DNA from: Nonlabens sp.
Lineage (GTDB): Bacteria > Bacteroidota > Bacteroidia > Flavobacteriales > Flavobacteriaceae
Length of the DNA stretch: 5,200 bases
Direction: 5' to 3'
NCBI GenBank assembly: GCA_023301395.1
Contig: JALZUY010000190.1
Span: 1-5,200, forward strand
Shown: positions 1 through 4,841 of the stretch, in pieces
How positions within the stretch are numbered: the first letter of the stretch is position 1
Layout of the letters: every line of letters starts with the position of its first letter
Translations under genes and position numbers: made by a program
Notes under the pieces: model-generated
What the model was told of the DNA's origin: nothing
What the model saw: only the letters and a program-made list of their open reading frames with translations
Databases searched by the model: none

Positions 1-204
1 TAGTAAGGTTTGCAAATAATTACCCATAGATACAGATCCTTTACCTTCTTCAATTTTCCAAAGTGTAGACCTGCCAATGTTTGCTCTTTCGGCAACCTGT
101 TCTGCACTTAATTTTCTACGCAATCGTGCCAAGCGAATATTTTCTCCTAATTGAGAGAGAATTTTCTCTGCTTTTGGTAACAGTATTGTTTTCTTTTTAG
201 TCAT
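1..204 (-). CDS. XRE-family HTH regulator, HipB-like (3' end beyond window)
   Basis: This gene encodes a DNA-binding repressor of the Cro/C1 (XRE) type. Its 68 visible residues begin MTKKKTILLPKAEKILSQLG; the C-terminus lies off the left edge. A helix-turn-helix spans about residues 33-53 (LSAEQVAERANIGRSTLWKI), followed by E-E-G-K-G, the usual turn after the recognition helix. The ATG at 204-202 fits: it lies just downstream of a Bacteroidota-type promoter, and the lysine-rich start is typical. Small regulators of this sort in Bacteroidota often precede a hipA-like kinase toxin gene and repress their own operon as the antitoxin. The expected hipA would lie off the window to the left, so pairing is inference. 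The HTH assignment is secure; the HipB-like label is moderately sure. Confidence 0.85.
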   Translation of the reverse strand, partial: MTKKKTILLPKAEKILSQLGENIRLARLRRKLSAEQVAERANIGRSTLWKIEEGKGSVSMGNYLQTLL

Positions 205-206
205 AA

Positions 207-254
207 TGTTTCATATAAAACACAAATATACTATTATTTGTTTCATTTATGAAA
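207..254. promoter_or_regulatory. Operator-like dyad and repeated half-site upstream of the XRE gene
   Basis: TTTCATTTATGAAA (241-254) is an inverted repeat of two 6-base arms around TT and covers the -33 element. The sequence TGTTTCAT occurs at 239-246 and again at 207-214, 32 bases apart (about three helical turns), the second copy lying between the promoter and the start codon. This is the arrangement expected for autorepression by the dimeric XRE protein. Binding itself is inferred. Confidence 0.45.
223..254 (-). promoter_or_regulatory. Bacteroidota-type promoter of the XRE regulator gene
   Basis: On the minus strand TATATTTG (230-223) matches the -7 consensus TAnnTTTG exactly. A TTTC (254-251), one base off the -33 TTTG, lies 20 bases upstream. 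The expected transcription start near 216 would leave a leader of only about 12 bases before the ATG at 204. Confidence 0.55.
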
Positions 255-285
255 TATTAATGTATATATGTTAATAAGTGTAAGT

Positions 286-338
286 GGTGCAAACCGCAAG
301 AACCGCGATAAAAGTGTTCCCATATTGGGACAAGTCCC
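286..338 (+). repeat. Element 1 left terminal inverted repeat
   Basis: The repeat begins GGTGCAAACCGCAAGAACCG and matches the reverse complement of 1992-2044 at 44 of 53 positions without gaps. Its inner half holds the dyad TCCCA-TAT-TGGGA (318-330), overlapped by TGGGAC-AA-GTCCCA (326-339). The outer 23 bases are probably the main transposase-binding unit, since this unit is tandemly duplicated at the right end. Confidence 0.8.
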
Positions 339-513
339 ATAGGTACTGTGATGAGCGTTATTGTCGTTTTTTCGCACTGAAGAATTTATTTGATGATTTT
401 TTTGTCTAGTGAGAGTAGTTGTATTTGATAAATTTCGGATGTTTAAAGTATCAATTTGGTTTGATATGTAAATGATTATTTCTTTCTTGCGCCGCAATTT
501 CTAAAATCAATTG

Positions 514-1815
514 ATGTTAGCAAATAGCAAAAGAAAATATCATCCACTTATCATCATACTTTATACTAGTGGTATGCTTTCTGTTGATGAGCTAAAACAA
601 CTACCCAGAACGACACGCTATAACTGGAATGACTTTAATCACAATGATTTCTATGGTCATCAGTGGGTTGAGGAGTATATCAAACAATTTGATGATATTA
701 AAGATGTCTTTCAAAGCAGGTTCACAGCTCGTGCCATTAAAACTATTTTAACTGCTAGACGTGGATATTACCGTATGCTAGGAGAATTCGTCCACAATAA
801 AAATTTATTGAAAATGAATGCTGGTAGCATTGTCTATTCTATTGAAGAAATAGCTGAATTCTCAGGTATTACTATTAGAAAGGCTTGCTCATTCTATGGT
901 ATTTCTAAAGACTGGTATTATGCTCAAAAGCAGAAAATTGTTTGTGATTTAAGCCCCATTAAGAGGTGTTACAAAACACATTCTAATCAGTTAACAATAA
1001 GCGAGGTGACAACTGTAGAACAGTTAGTGAAATCTCAAGATAATTACAGAAAACCTTTGTCTACCATCTATTATGATGCTATGAATAAAAACTTGATTGC
1101 TTGTGGAATAACAAGTTTTAGGAAATATGCTAACGCATTAGGTTATACAAAGACTAAGGTGAAATATAAGAAACGTAAAATAGGTTTTAAAGCCTCTTAT
1201 GTTTTTGAATGGTTGCATGTTGATATTACCAATATATACACCCATAATGATGGTGTTCAAAAAGTGGCTTTTGTAAAAGATAATTTTTCTTCAGCCTTAT
1301 TACATAAGAGATCAACTAATGGGAAAGCTGGTAGCTCCTTTATAGCCAGTCTTTTGAAAGAAACTTTTGAGAAGTACAACTTGCATCAGCAATCAAAAGA
1401 AATTCATATTCTCTCTGATGGAGGATCTGAAAATAAAGGAGCCGTTACATCTTGGATTGAAGGAATTAAAGCTCCTCCAGAGGTCAATAAAATCACCGCT
1501 ATGACTAGCCAATTTCCGTTTTCCAATTCTATGTCTGAGATAACTCACAGTATTTATAAATCAGAATACATGGGTGGTAAATTGTCTGAAGACATTACCT
1601 CACATTTAGAAAGTCTAAATGACTTCATGGACTATTACAATCACCATAGATATCCTTGCAGATTATATGGCAAAACGCCTATGCAGATCATAAATGGAGA
1701 TTCTATTGATAAGTTCTTAAATACTCAAAAAATAAAACAGGCTCAAATCGCTAGGGTTGAATCCAATCGCAATTTCAATGCGTGTGTATCTAAACTAGGA
1801 TGTAAGCCGTTCTAA
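514..1815 (+). CDS. DDE (rve-type) transposase of element 1
   Basis: This 433-residue protein should bind the element ends and catalyse strand transfer with an RNase H-fold DDE domain. Numbered from the ATG at 514, the N-terminus has PRTTRYNW (about 31-38), resembling PRSNIARW in the neighbouring transposase. A helix-turn-helix-like stretch lies at about 109-136. A conserved GITSFRKYANALGY (198-211) precedes the catalytic core. Likely catalytic residues are D237 (HVDIT), D302 (LSDGGSEN) and E342 (SNSMSE), with 39 residues between the second D and the E. The tail has the NR...NAC...C pattern. A TTG at 511 is in frame just upstream, but the ATG is preferred. The reading frame is intact and all three acidic residues are present, so it could be active. 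Unlike classical IS3 elements it is one ORF without a frameshift. The exact IS family is not certain. Confidence 0.85.
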   Translation: MLANSKRKYHPLIIILYTSGMLSVDELKQLPRTTRYNWNDFNHNDFYGHQWVEEYIKQFDDIKDVFQSRFTARAIKTILTARRGYYRMLGEFVHNKNLLKMNAGSIVYSIEEIAEFSGITIRKACSFYGISKDWYYAQKQKIVCDLSPIKRCYKTHSNQLTISEVTTVEQLVKSQDNYRKPLSTIYYDAMNKNLIACGITSFRKYANALGYTKTKVKYKKRKIGFKASYVFEWLHVDITNIYTHNDGVQKVAFVKDNFSSALLHKRSTNGKAGSSFIASLLKETFEKYNLHQQSKEIHILSDGGSENKGAVTSWIEGIKAPPEVNKITAMTSQFPFSNSMSEITHSIYKSEYMGGKLSEDITSHLESLNDFMDYYNHHRYPCRLYGKTPMQIINGDSIDKFLNTQKIKQAQIARVESNRNFNACVSKLGCKPF

Positions 1816-1882
1816 AGTACTTAAATCGCTTCAAATATTTTCGCAATATCATATTCTCAAGTTGAAACATACTTCTTATTTC

Positions 1883-1910
1883 AAAACACTGATTTTCACA
1901 TCAGTGTTTT
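1883..1910 (+). terminator. Hairpin terminator after the element 1 transposase
   Basis: AAAACACTGAT (1883-1893) and ATCAGTGTTTT (1900-1910) form a perfect 11-bp stem around the loop TTTCAC. The 3' arm ends in TTTT and the 5' arm begins with AAAA, so it could stop transcription from either side. It lies 67 bases past the transposase stop codon. Confidence 0.65.
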
Positions 1911-1991
1911 ATCATTTCAACAAATCAAGGATCTTAATTTTTGAATTCAAATTGATTAAATACAAAACAAGATTACAACCCTAGTATATGC

Positions 1992-2044
1992 GGGGCTTGT
2001 TCCAACTTTGGAATATTTTTATCGCGGTTATTGCGATTTGCACC
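1992..2044 (-). repeat. Element 1 right terminal inverted repeat (inner unit)
   Basis: Read on the minus strand from 2044, the sequence aligns gap-free with 286-338, with nine mismatches. The internal dyad is kept as TTCCAA-CT-TTGGAA (2000-2013). Several differences from the left end fall inside this dyad, yet both ends can still pair, which suggests the symmetry is functional. Confidence 0.8.
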
Positions 2045-2067
2045 TCGCGGTTCTTACGATTTGCACC
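2022..2067 (-). repeat. Two 23-bp end units in tandem at the right end of element 1
   Basis: On the minus strand, 2067-2045 and 2044-2022 are directly repeated 23-bp units, both beginning GGTGCAAATCG and ending AACCGCGA and differing at two positions. The left end has a single copy (286-308). The outer copy is either a second transposase-binding site or the stub of another element end. Confidence 0.8.
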
Positions 2068-2068
2068 T

Positions 2069-2152
2069 GGTCCAGTATTAATATCAATACTTATCATGTG
2101 GCTACTAAGTCAAACTAAAGGTTTTTCTAATGATTATCCAGATTCAGAATAA
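2069..2152 (+). pseudogene. Possible C-terminal remnant of a membrane protein
   Basis: Directly outside the right end of element 1, one frame reads a hydrophobic run (PVLISILIMWLL) then a polar tail (SQTKGFSNDYPDSE) and a stop at 2150-2152. It resembles the last transmembrane helix and cytoplasmic tail of a small membrane protein whose front was lost when element 1 arrived. The frame continues into the element end without a separate upstream start, and no matching N-terminal part is seen left of 286. AT-rich DNA can give hydrophobic runs by chance, so this is weak. Confidence 0.2.
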
Positions 2153-2258
2153 TTATTAACGACATAAAAAAACAGCAAACATAACAGGAAAGCGCTGTAA
2201 GAGAGATGGCAACAAATAATTTAACAAGACGTTTTACAATATAAAGGCACAATACTTG

Positions 2259-2266
2259 TATATTTG
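2259..2266 (+). promoter_or_regulatory. -7 promoter box of the two-gene cassette
   Basis: TATATTTG is an exact match to the Bacteroidota -7 consensus TAnnTTTG, the same octamer as in front of the XRE gene. No good -33 TTTG is seen at the usual distance; the best candidate is TTTA at 2233-2236. Transcription would start near 2273, some 65 bases before the first start codon at 2340. Confidence 0.5.
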
Positions 2267-2282
2267 GCCACGAGATAGAACA

Positions 2283-2301
2283 TGTTCCTAATAGAGGAAC
2301 A
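2283..2301. promoter_or_regulatory. TGTTCCT/AGGAACA dyad in the cassette leader
   Basis: TGTTCCT (2283-2289) and AGGAACA (2295-2301) are perfect 7-base inverted arms around AATAG. The dyad sits about 10 bases past the expected transcription start, where an operator would block transcription or an RNA hairpin would fold in the leader. The GTTCC...GGAAC core also occurs in the ends of both transposons. Confidence 0.5.
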
Positions 2302-2339
2302 AACTTCTCAACAATAAAAGAAACTATAATTTATTAGTC

Positions 2340-2474
2340 ATGTCCACTGTAATAAAGAAGACTGTTTCTGAAAAAATAGTTAGCGCTATAGAAACAGAGT
2401 TACAAAATAAAGCCACTCGTCGTAAAGAATTGAGAGCGCTTTGGAAAGCTGGAAAAATAAAACCCGCTCTATAG
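2340..2474 (+). CDS. Small basic protein, first gene of the cassette
   Basis: This is a 44-residue ORF starting MSTVIKKTVSEKIVSAIETE and ending KELRALWKAGKIKPAL. It is not recognised. It is rich in lysine and arginine, and residues 8-40 look helical and amphipathic, with no membrane segment or signal peptide. A typical A-rich stretch (AATAAAAGAAACTATAA) precedes the ATG. The stop lies three bases before the ATG of the DUF6169-like gene, so the two are almost certainly co-transcribed and perhaps translationally coupled. A small charged protein ahead of a larger one recalls antitoxin-toxin order, but no antitoxin motif is visible and the role is unknown. That the ORF is real is supported by the promoter box upstream, the tight spacing and its protein-like composition. 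Confidence 0.6.
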   Translation: MSTVIKKTVSEKIVSAIETELQNKATRRKELRALWKAGKIKPAL

Positions 2475-2477
2475 AGA

Positions 2478-2948
2478 ATGTACAACATTATTTCTGCAGA
2501 TGGTCATAACGGCCATCTGTTTTATTTTACAACAAATTCTAATACAACCTATTCATTAGAATTTAAAACAAGAGGATTAGTCGCTGGAATTACAAGGTAC
2601 GAGGTCGATCTTGATATAATTGAAGGAAGATCTATCTATCTCGATGATAAAATCAGATTAACAGTAGTTCAAATTATTCAAGATTTTATAGATAAGAATA
2701 CTGATACTATAATTACATACGTTTGTGATACTGGTGACGGCAAACAGTTAAAGCGTCATAAGAAATTCACAAGATGGTATACGGGACATAAATCAAATAA
2801 CTTATCCCTGTTCAGTTATGAAATAGATTCTGAATCAACTGAAAAAACGTACTACTTCTCAGCCATTTACGATCCTATTTTCACAACAGATAATGAGCTT
2901 ATGGATATTTTAGATCAATATGTTGAAGATAAAGATAATAACAGATAA
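2478..2948 (+). CDS. DUF6169-like protein of unknown function
   Basis: This 156-residue soluble protein has no signal peptide or membrane helix. It begins MYNIISADGHNGHLFYFTTN, with a beta-rich N-terminus in a Y-x-F-T-T-x-x-x-x-x-Y pattern (about 15-29). A helical segment (about 58-72, KIRLTVVQIIQDFID) precedes the most characteristic stretch, IITYVCDTGDGKQ (78-90), followed by RHKKFTRWY (93-101). The last third is beta-rich and ends in an acidic helix (138-153). The CD-x-x-DG...R-x-x-x-F-x-x-W pattern resembles my recollection of Bacteroidota family DUF6169, whose function is not established; a profile search would decide. The start follows the 44-residue gene by three bases, with AGAG in the gap and the CTCTATAGAG palindrome at 2467-2476. 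The stop is two bases before the left end of element 2, so its original downstream context is probably lost. Confidence 0.75.
   Translation: MYNIISADGHNGHLFYFTTNSNTTYSLEFKTRGLVAGITRYEVDLDIIEGRSIYLDDKIRLTVVQIIQDFIDKNTDTIITYVCDTGDGKQLKRHKKFTRWYTGHKSNNLSLFSYEIDSESTEKTYYFSAIYDPIFTTDNELMDILDQYVEDKDNNR
2497..2528 (+). terminator. Terminator-like hairpin inside the DUF6169-like gene start
   Basis: CAGATGGTC (2497-2505) pairs with GGCCATCTG (2511-2519) around ATAAC, giving nine pairs with one T.G wobble. TTTTATTTT follows immediately. This is the form of an intrinsic terminator, yet it lies in codons 7-17 of the gene. It could act as an attenuator between the two cassette genes. It could also be a by-product of the repeated DGHNGH codons. 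Confidence 0.4.
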
Positions 2949-2950
2949 CC

Positions 2951-3031
2951 TCCCCTGCAACCTACGAAGGTATTTTAAAACAGAATGTTCCTTATAAGGA
3001 CAGTTCTTAAAATGAGTTAGTTACGAGAAGG
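2951..3031 (+). repeat. Element 2 left terminal inverted repeat
   Basis: It begins TCCCCTGCAACCTACGA and aligns gap-free with the reverse complement of 4622-4702, with about nine mismatches, all in the outer 49 bases. The inner 32 bases, from the end of the dyad through AGTTCTTAAAATGAG to ACGAGAAGG, are identical. It contains the 12-bp perfect palindrome TCCTTATAAGGA (2989-3000). TACGA occurs twice, near each edge, as would repeated transposase subsites. Confidence 0.85.
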
Positions 3032-3070
3032 GTTTTAACTGCTAAAAGAATTGAGATTACCTTTAAAGCT

Positions 3071-3118
3071 CTGCAACCTACGAGAGCATTTTGAAATAAT
3101 ATGTTCCTTATAAGGACA
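3071..3118 (+). repeat. Extra internal copy of the element 2 end
   Basis: This 48-base direct repeat of the outer left end starts CTGCAACCTACGAGAGCATT and includes the same palindrome TCCTTATAAGGA (3105-3116). It lies 115 bases inside the first copy. Its CTACGAG-GCATTTTGAAATA section is closer to the right end than to the outer left end. It lacks the inner AGTTCTTAAAATGAG half of the full end. Confidence 0.85.
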
Positions 3119-3279
3119 TTACTAATATACAGATAGTTATGAAATTCTTATAGTTGAAAAGACTTTTACTAAATTTCAAATAAATATCAGTTTTATTGGA
3201 TAAAGCGTGATTTCAATCCTTTCTTTATGACCTGTTTTCAGATTCTCATCAGGATAGTAAGTTCTTCTATTTTTACTTT

Positions 3280-4554
3280 ATGTATAGAAATAGAAAATCG
3301 TGGGACACAGCAGTTAAACATTTTACTAGAAATGGACTATTAACAGATCTGTTAACTCATGAGCAAATAGCTACTATTCCACGATCTAATATCGCTCGAT
3401 GGAAACAAGAATCTGATGATAAATATCAACTCTGTGAGATTAATAAAGTAGTTCAGGAAGAGATTGAGTTAATCAAACGTATCAATCAATCTTCTAGAAT
3501 TAAAAGAATTAACGAAAGCTATTTTAAACTGGCTGATACTTTTCATCAAATCATCTCTCAGGTAAAAGGAATCAAGTCGGTAATCAAGACTCAAAAAGAG
3601 CTCATTGTTAATACCATTGAACAGGTTAAGGAAAGTATATCTATCAATGAGGCACTAAAGATTTTTAATTTATCTAGAAGTACTTTTGAAAATTACAAAT
3701 CTATCGTGATTCATACGTGTGAACCATCATATTTTAACTGGTGTGTAAGTAGGTTTTCTAATCAACTGCTGTCATCAGAAGTGAAGACCATTAAAAAGTA
3801 TATGACTCATACTGATTATAAGTTCTGGTCTAAGTCTTCAGTGTATTTAAAAGCTGTCCGTGATGGTGAATTACAATGTGGAATAACTACTTTTTATAAG
3901 TATTGTAGGTTACTAGGTTTTAAGAACAAATGCCATAAGAGGAAATCAGATTATTACCAGCCCTTAATTACATCAAAACCTAACCAAGTATGGTGTGCTG
4001 ATGTAACTATCTTTAAAACGTTTTATAGTAAGAAATATCATATTCATTTTATAATCGATCATTATTCTAAGATGATCCTAGGTCATAGAATAGAAAACGT
4101 CAGTTCTGGAGTTGCCATTAAATCTTTAATTCAAAATGCTTCTGAAAAGTATAAACCTCAAGAATTACAGTTTTTAACCGATGGTGGAAGTGAAAACGTA
4201 AATCAAACGGTTAGTACATTCGTCGACTCAAGTGAATTTCCTATAGATCATGTTATTGCTCAAAAAGACGTTGTCTTTTCTAACTCTATGATTGAAGCAC
4301 TGAACAAGGTAATTAAACATCAATTCCTTTTTCATAAGGAAATAAATTTTAGAGAAGAGCTCACTAAATGTCTTGAAAATGCCGTTACTTCATATAACAC
4401 CCTAAGACCTCAAATGAGTCTAGGCGGTAATACTCCAATTGAAACTTATCAAGGTAAACCCATCGAGTTAACTCAATATACAATTGGTCTTGAGAAGCAA
4501 AAAATAATAAGGAGACTAGAAAATAGAAAAAACGCCTGTAATCTATGCCGTTAA
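3280..4554 (+). CDS. DDE (rve-type) transposase of element 2
   Basis: This 424-residue protein is the presumed transposase of element 2. Near the N-terminus TIPRSNIARWK (32-42) matches the PR(S/T)...W motif of the element 1 protein. A long helical stretch (about 55-115) follows, then a second helix-turn-helix, SINEALKIFNLSRSTFENYK (121-140). GITTFYKYCRLLGF (201-214) leads into the integrase core. Likely catalytic residues are D241 (WCADVT), D301 (LTDGGSEN) and E339 (SNSMIE), with 37 residues between the last two. It ends LENRKNACNLCR, with Cys residues placed as in the element 1 protein. The ORF is intact with a complete DDE triad, so it may be active. It shares motifs and length with the element 1 protein but is clearly divergent. 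The ATG at 3280 is the first start in this frame. Confidence 0.87.
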   Translation: MYRNRKSWDTAVKHFTRNGLLTDLLTHEQIATIPRSNIARWKQESDDKYQLCEINKVVQEEIELIKRINQSSRIKRINESYFKLADTFHQIISQVKGIKSVIKTQKELIVNTIEQVKESISINEALKIFNLSRSTFENYKSIVIHTCEPSYFNWCVSRFSNQLLSSEVKTIKKYMTHTDYKFWSKSSVYLKAVRDGELQCGITTFYKYCRLLGFKNKCHKRKSDYYQPLITSKPNQVWCADVTIFKTFYSKKYHIHFIIDHYSKMILGHRIENVSSGVAIKSLIQNASEKYKPQELQFLTDGGSENVNQTVSTFVDSSEFPIDHVIAQKDVVFSNSMIEALNKVIKHQFLFHKEINFREELTKCLENAVTSYNTLRPQMSLGGNTPIETYQGKPIELTQYTIGLEKQKIIRRLENRKNACNLCR

Positions 4555-4621
4555 TTAAGAAATAGTAAAAGAAAAATCAATGATGACTTTCCTTTTATAA
4601 ATTCAAATGCTCTTTAAAAAT

Positions 4622-4702
4622 CCTTCTCGTAACTAACTCATTTTAAGAACTGTCTTTATAAGGAACACTATATTTCAAAATGCACTCGTAGGTTGCAAGG
4701 GA
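4622..4702 (-). repeat. Element 2 right terminal inverted repeat
   Basis: Read on the minus strand from 4702 it begins TCCCTTGCAACCTACGAG and mirrors 2951-3031. The dyad here has one mismatch (TCTTTATAAGGA at 4653-4664). The inner edge lies 67 bases past the transposase stop codon. Confidence 0.85.
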
Positions 4703-4740
4703 ATTTACTATGACTTCAAAAATAAGTGTTATCGAACTTT

Positions 4741-4760
4741 TAGAATTAATTCTATTTTTT
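4741..4760 (+). terminator. Weak hairpin and T-run between element 2 and ssrA
   Basis: TAGAATTAATTCTA (4741-4754) is a perfect palindrome that can form a 5-bp stem with a TTAA loop, followed by six T. The stem is short and AT-only, so terminator activity on the plus strand is doubtful. Apart from this, 4703-4798 shows no gene. Confidence 0.25.
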
Positions 4761-4796
4761 CTGCAATCGCAAGTATATCGGACGATATGGGGTTGA

Positions 4797-4837
4797 ATAA
4801 AAAAGAGAATTACCATAAAAATTATGATAATTCTCTT
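4797..4837 (-). terminator. Intrinsic terminator of ssrA
   Basis: On the minus strand AAGAGAATTA (4837-4828) pairs perfectly with TAATTCTCTT (4812-4803), with a further inner CATAA/TTATG stem beyond one mismatch. A run of six T (4804-4799) closes it. It begins five bases after the mature 3' end of the tmRNA. Confidence 0.85.
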
Positions 4838-4841
4838 GAAG

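Larger units (their letters stand above)
286..2067 (+). mobile_element. Element 1: insertion-sequence-like transposon with single-ORF DDE transposase
   Basis: The element is bounded by a left end at 286 and a matching inverted right end at 2044 (1759 bp), plus a further tandem end unit reaching 2067. It carries one transposase gene (514-1815), a terminator hairpin and no other evident gene. The ends match at 44 of 53 positions. No target-site duplication is visible at either possible right boundary, so the insertion may be old, the flanks may have been rearranged, or the family may not duplicate its target. Its length is nearly that of element 2 (1752 bp), consistent with membership of one family. 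Confidence 0.75.
2951..4702 (+). mobile_element. Element 2: insertion-sequence-like transposon with single-ORF DDE transposase
   Basis: The element is 1752 bp, framed by 81-bp inverted ends matching at about 72 positions. It has one transposase gene (3280-4554) and an additional end copy inside the left side. The 331 bases between the DUF6169-like stop and the transposase start are end sequence (2951-3031), the extra copy (3071-3118) and about 160 bases in which no clear promoter is seen. No target-site duplication is visible (flanks ATAACC on the left, ATTTAC on the right). The right end lies about 95 bases from the ssrA terminator. Confidence 0.8.

Noticed and set aside
206..274. A 22-codon plus-strand ORF in the XRE upstream region
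   Set aside because: It overlaps the regulator's promoter and operator and has random AT-rich composition. I considered it as the front of the membrane fragment at 2069, but nothing links the two.
243..497. An open frame of 84 codons on the minus strand
   Set aside because: It runs through the left end of element 1 and its dyads and has a low-complexity, Asn- and Thr-rich composition with no family resemblance. It overlaps end sequence rather than a gene and has no convincing promoter or ribosome site.
370..500. Promoter for the element 1 transposase
   Set aside because: Near-matches to TAnnTTTG exist (TGTATTTG, TAAATTTC, TCAATTTG), but none has a -33 box at a suitable distance, so no single promoter can be chosen.
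1940..1951. Palindrome TTTGAATTCAAA
   Set aside because: It is a perfect 12-base palindrome, but such AT-rich palindromes arise easily by chance here. It has no partner site and is not repeated.
2077..2094. Inverted repeat AGTATT-AATATC-AATACT next to element 1
   Set aside because: The arms are six AT-rich bases with no T-run and no relation to the transposon ends, so chance is the simplest explanation.
2206..2244. A 12-codon ORF (MATNNLTRRFTI) preceded by GAGAG
   Set aside because: It is too short to support on its own, lies upstream of the cassette promoter box, and strong Shine-Dalgarno signals carry little weight in Bacteroidota.
2951..3118. CRISPR array or integron attC sites
   Set aside because: There are only two direct copies, differing in length, on the left, and the same sequence recurs inverted at the other end of the transposase gene. 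That is the pattern of transposon ends, and no cas gene or integron integrase is present.
286..4702. One composite transposon spanning both elements
   Set aside because: The two elements have different inverted ends (GGTGCAAA type against TGCAACCTACGA type), so their transposases should not mobilise the outermost pair together. No flanking duplication was seen for the outer ends.
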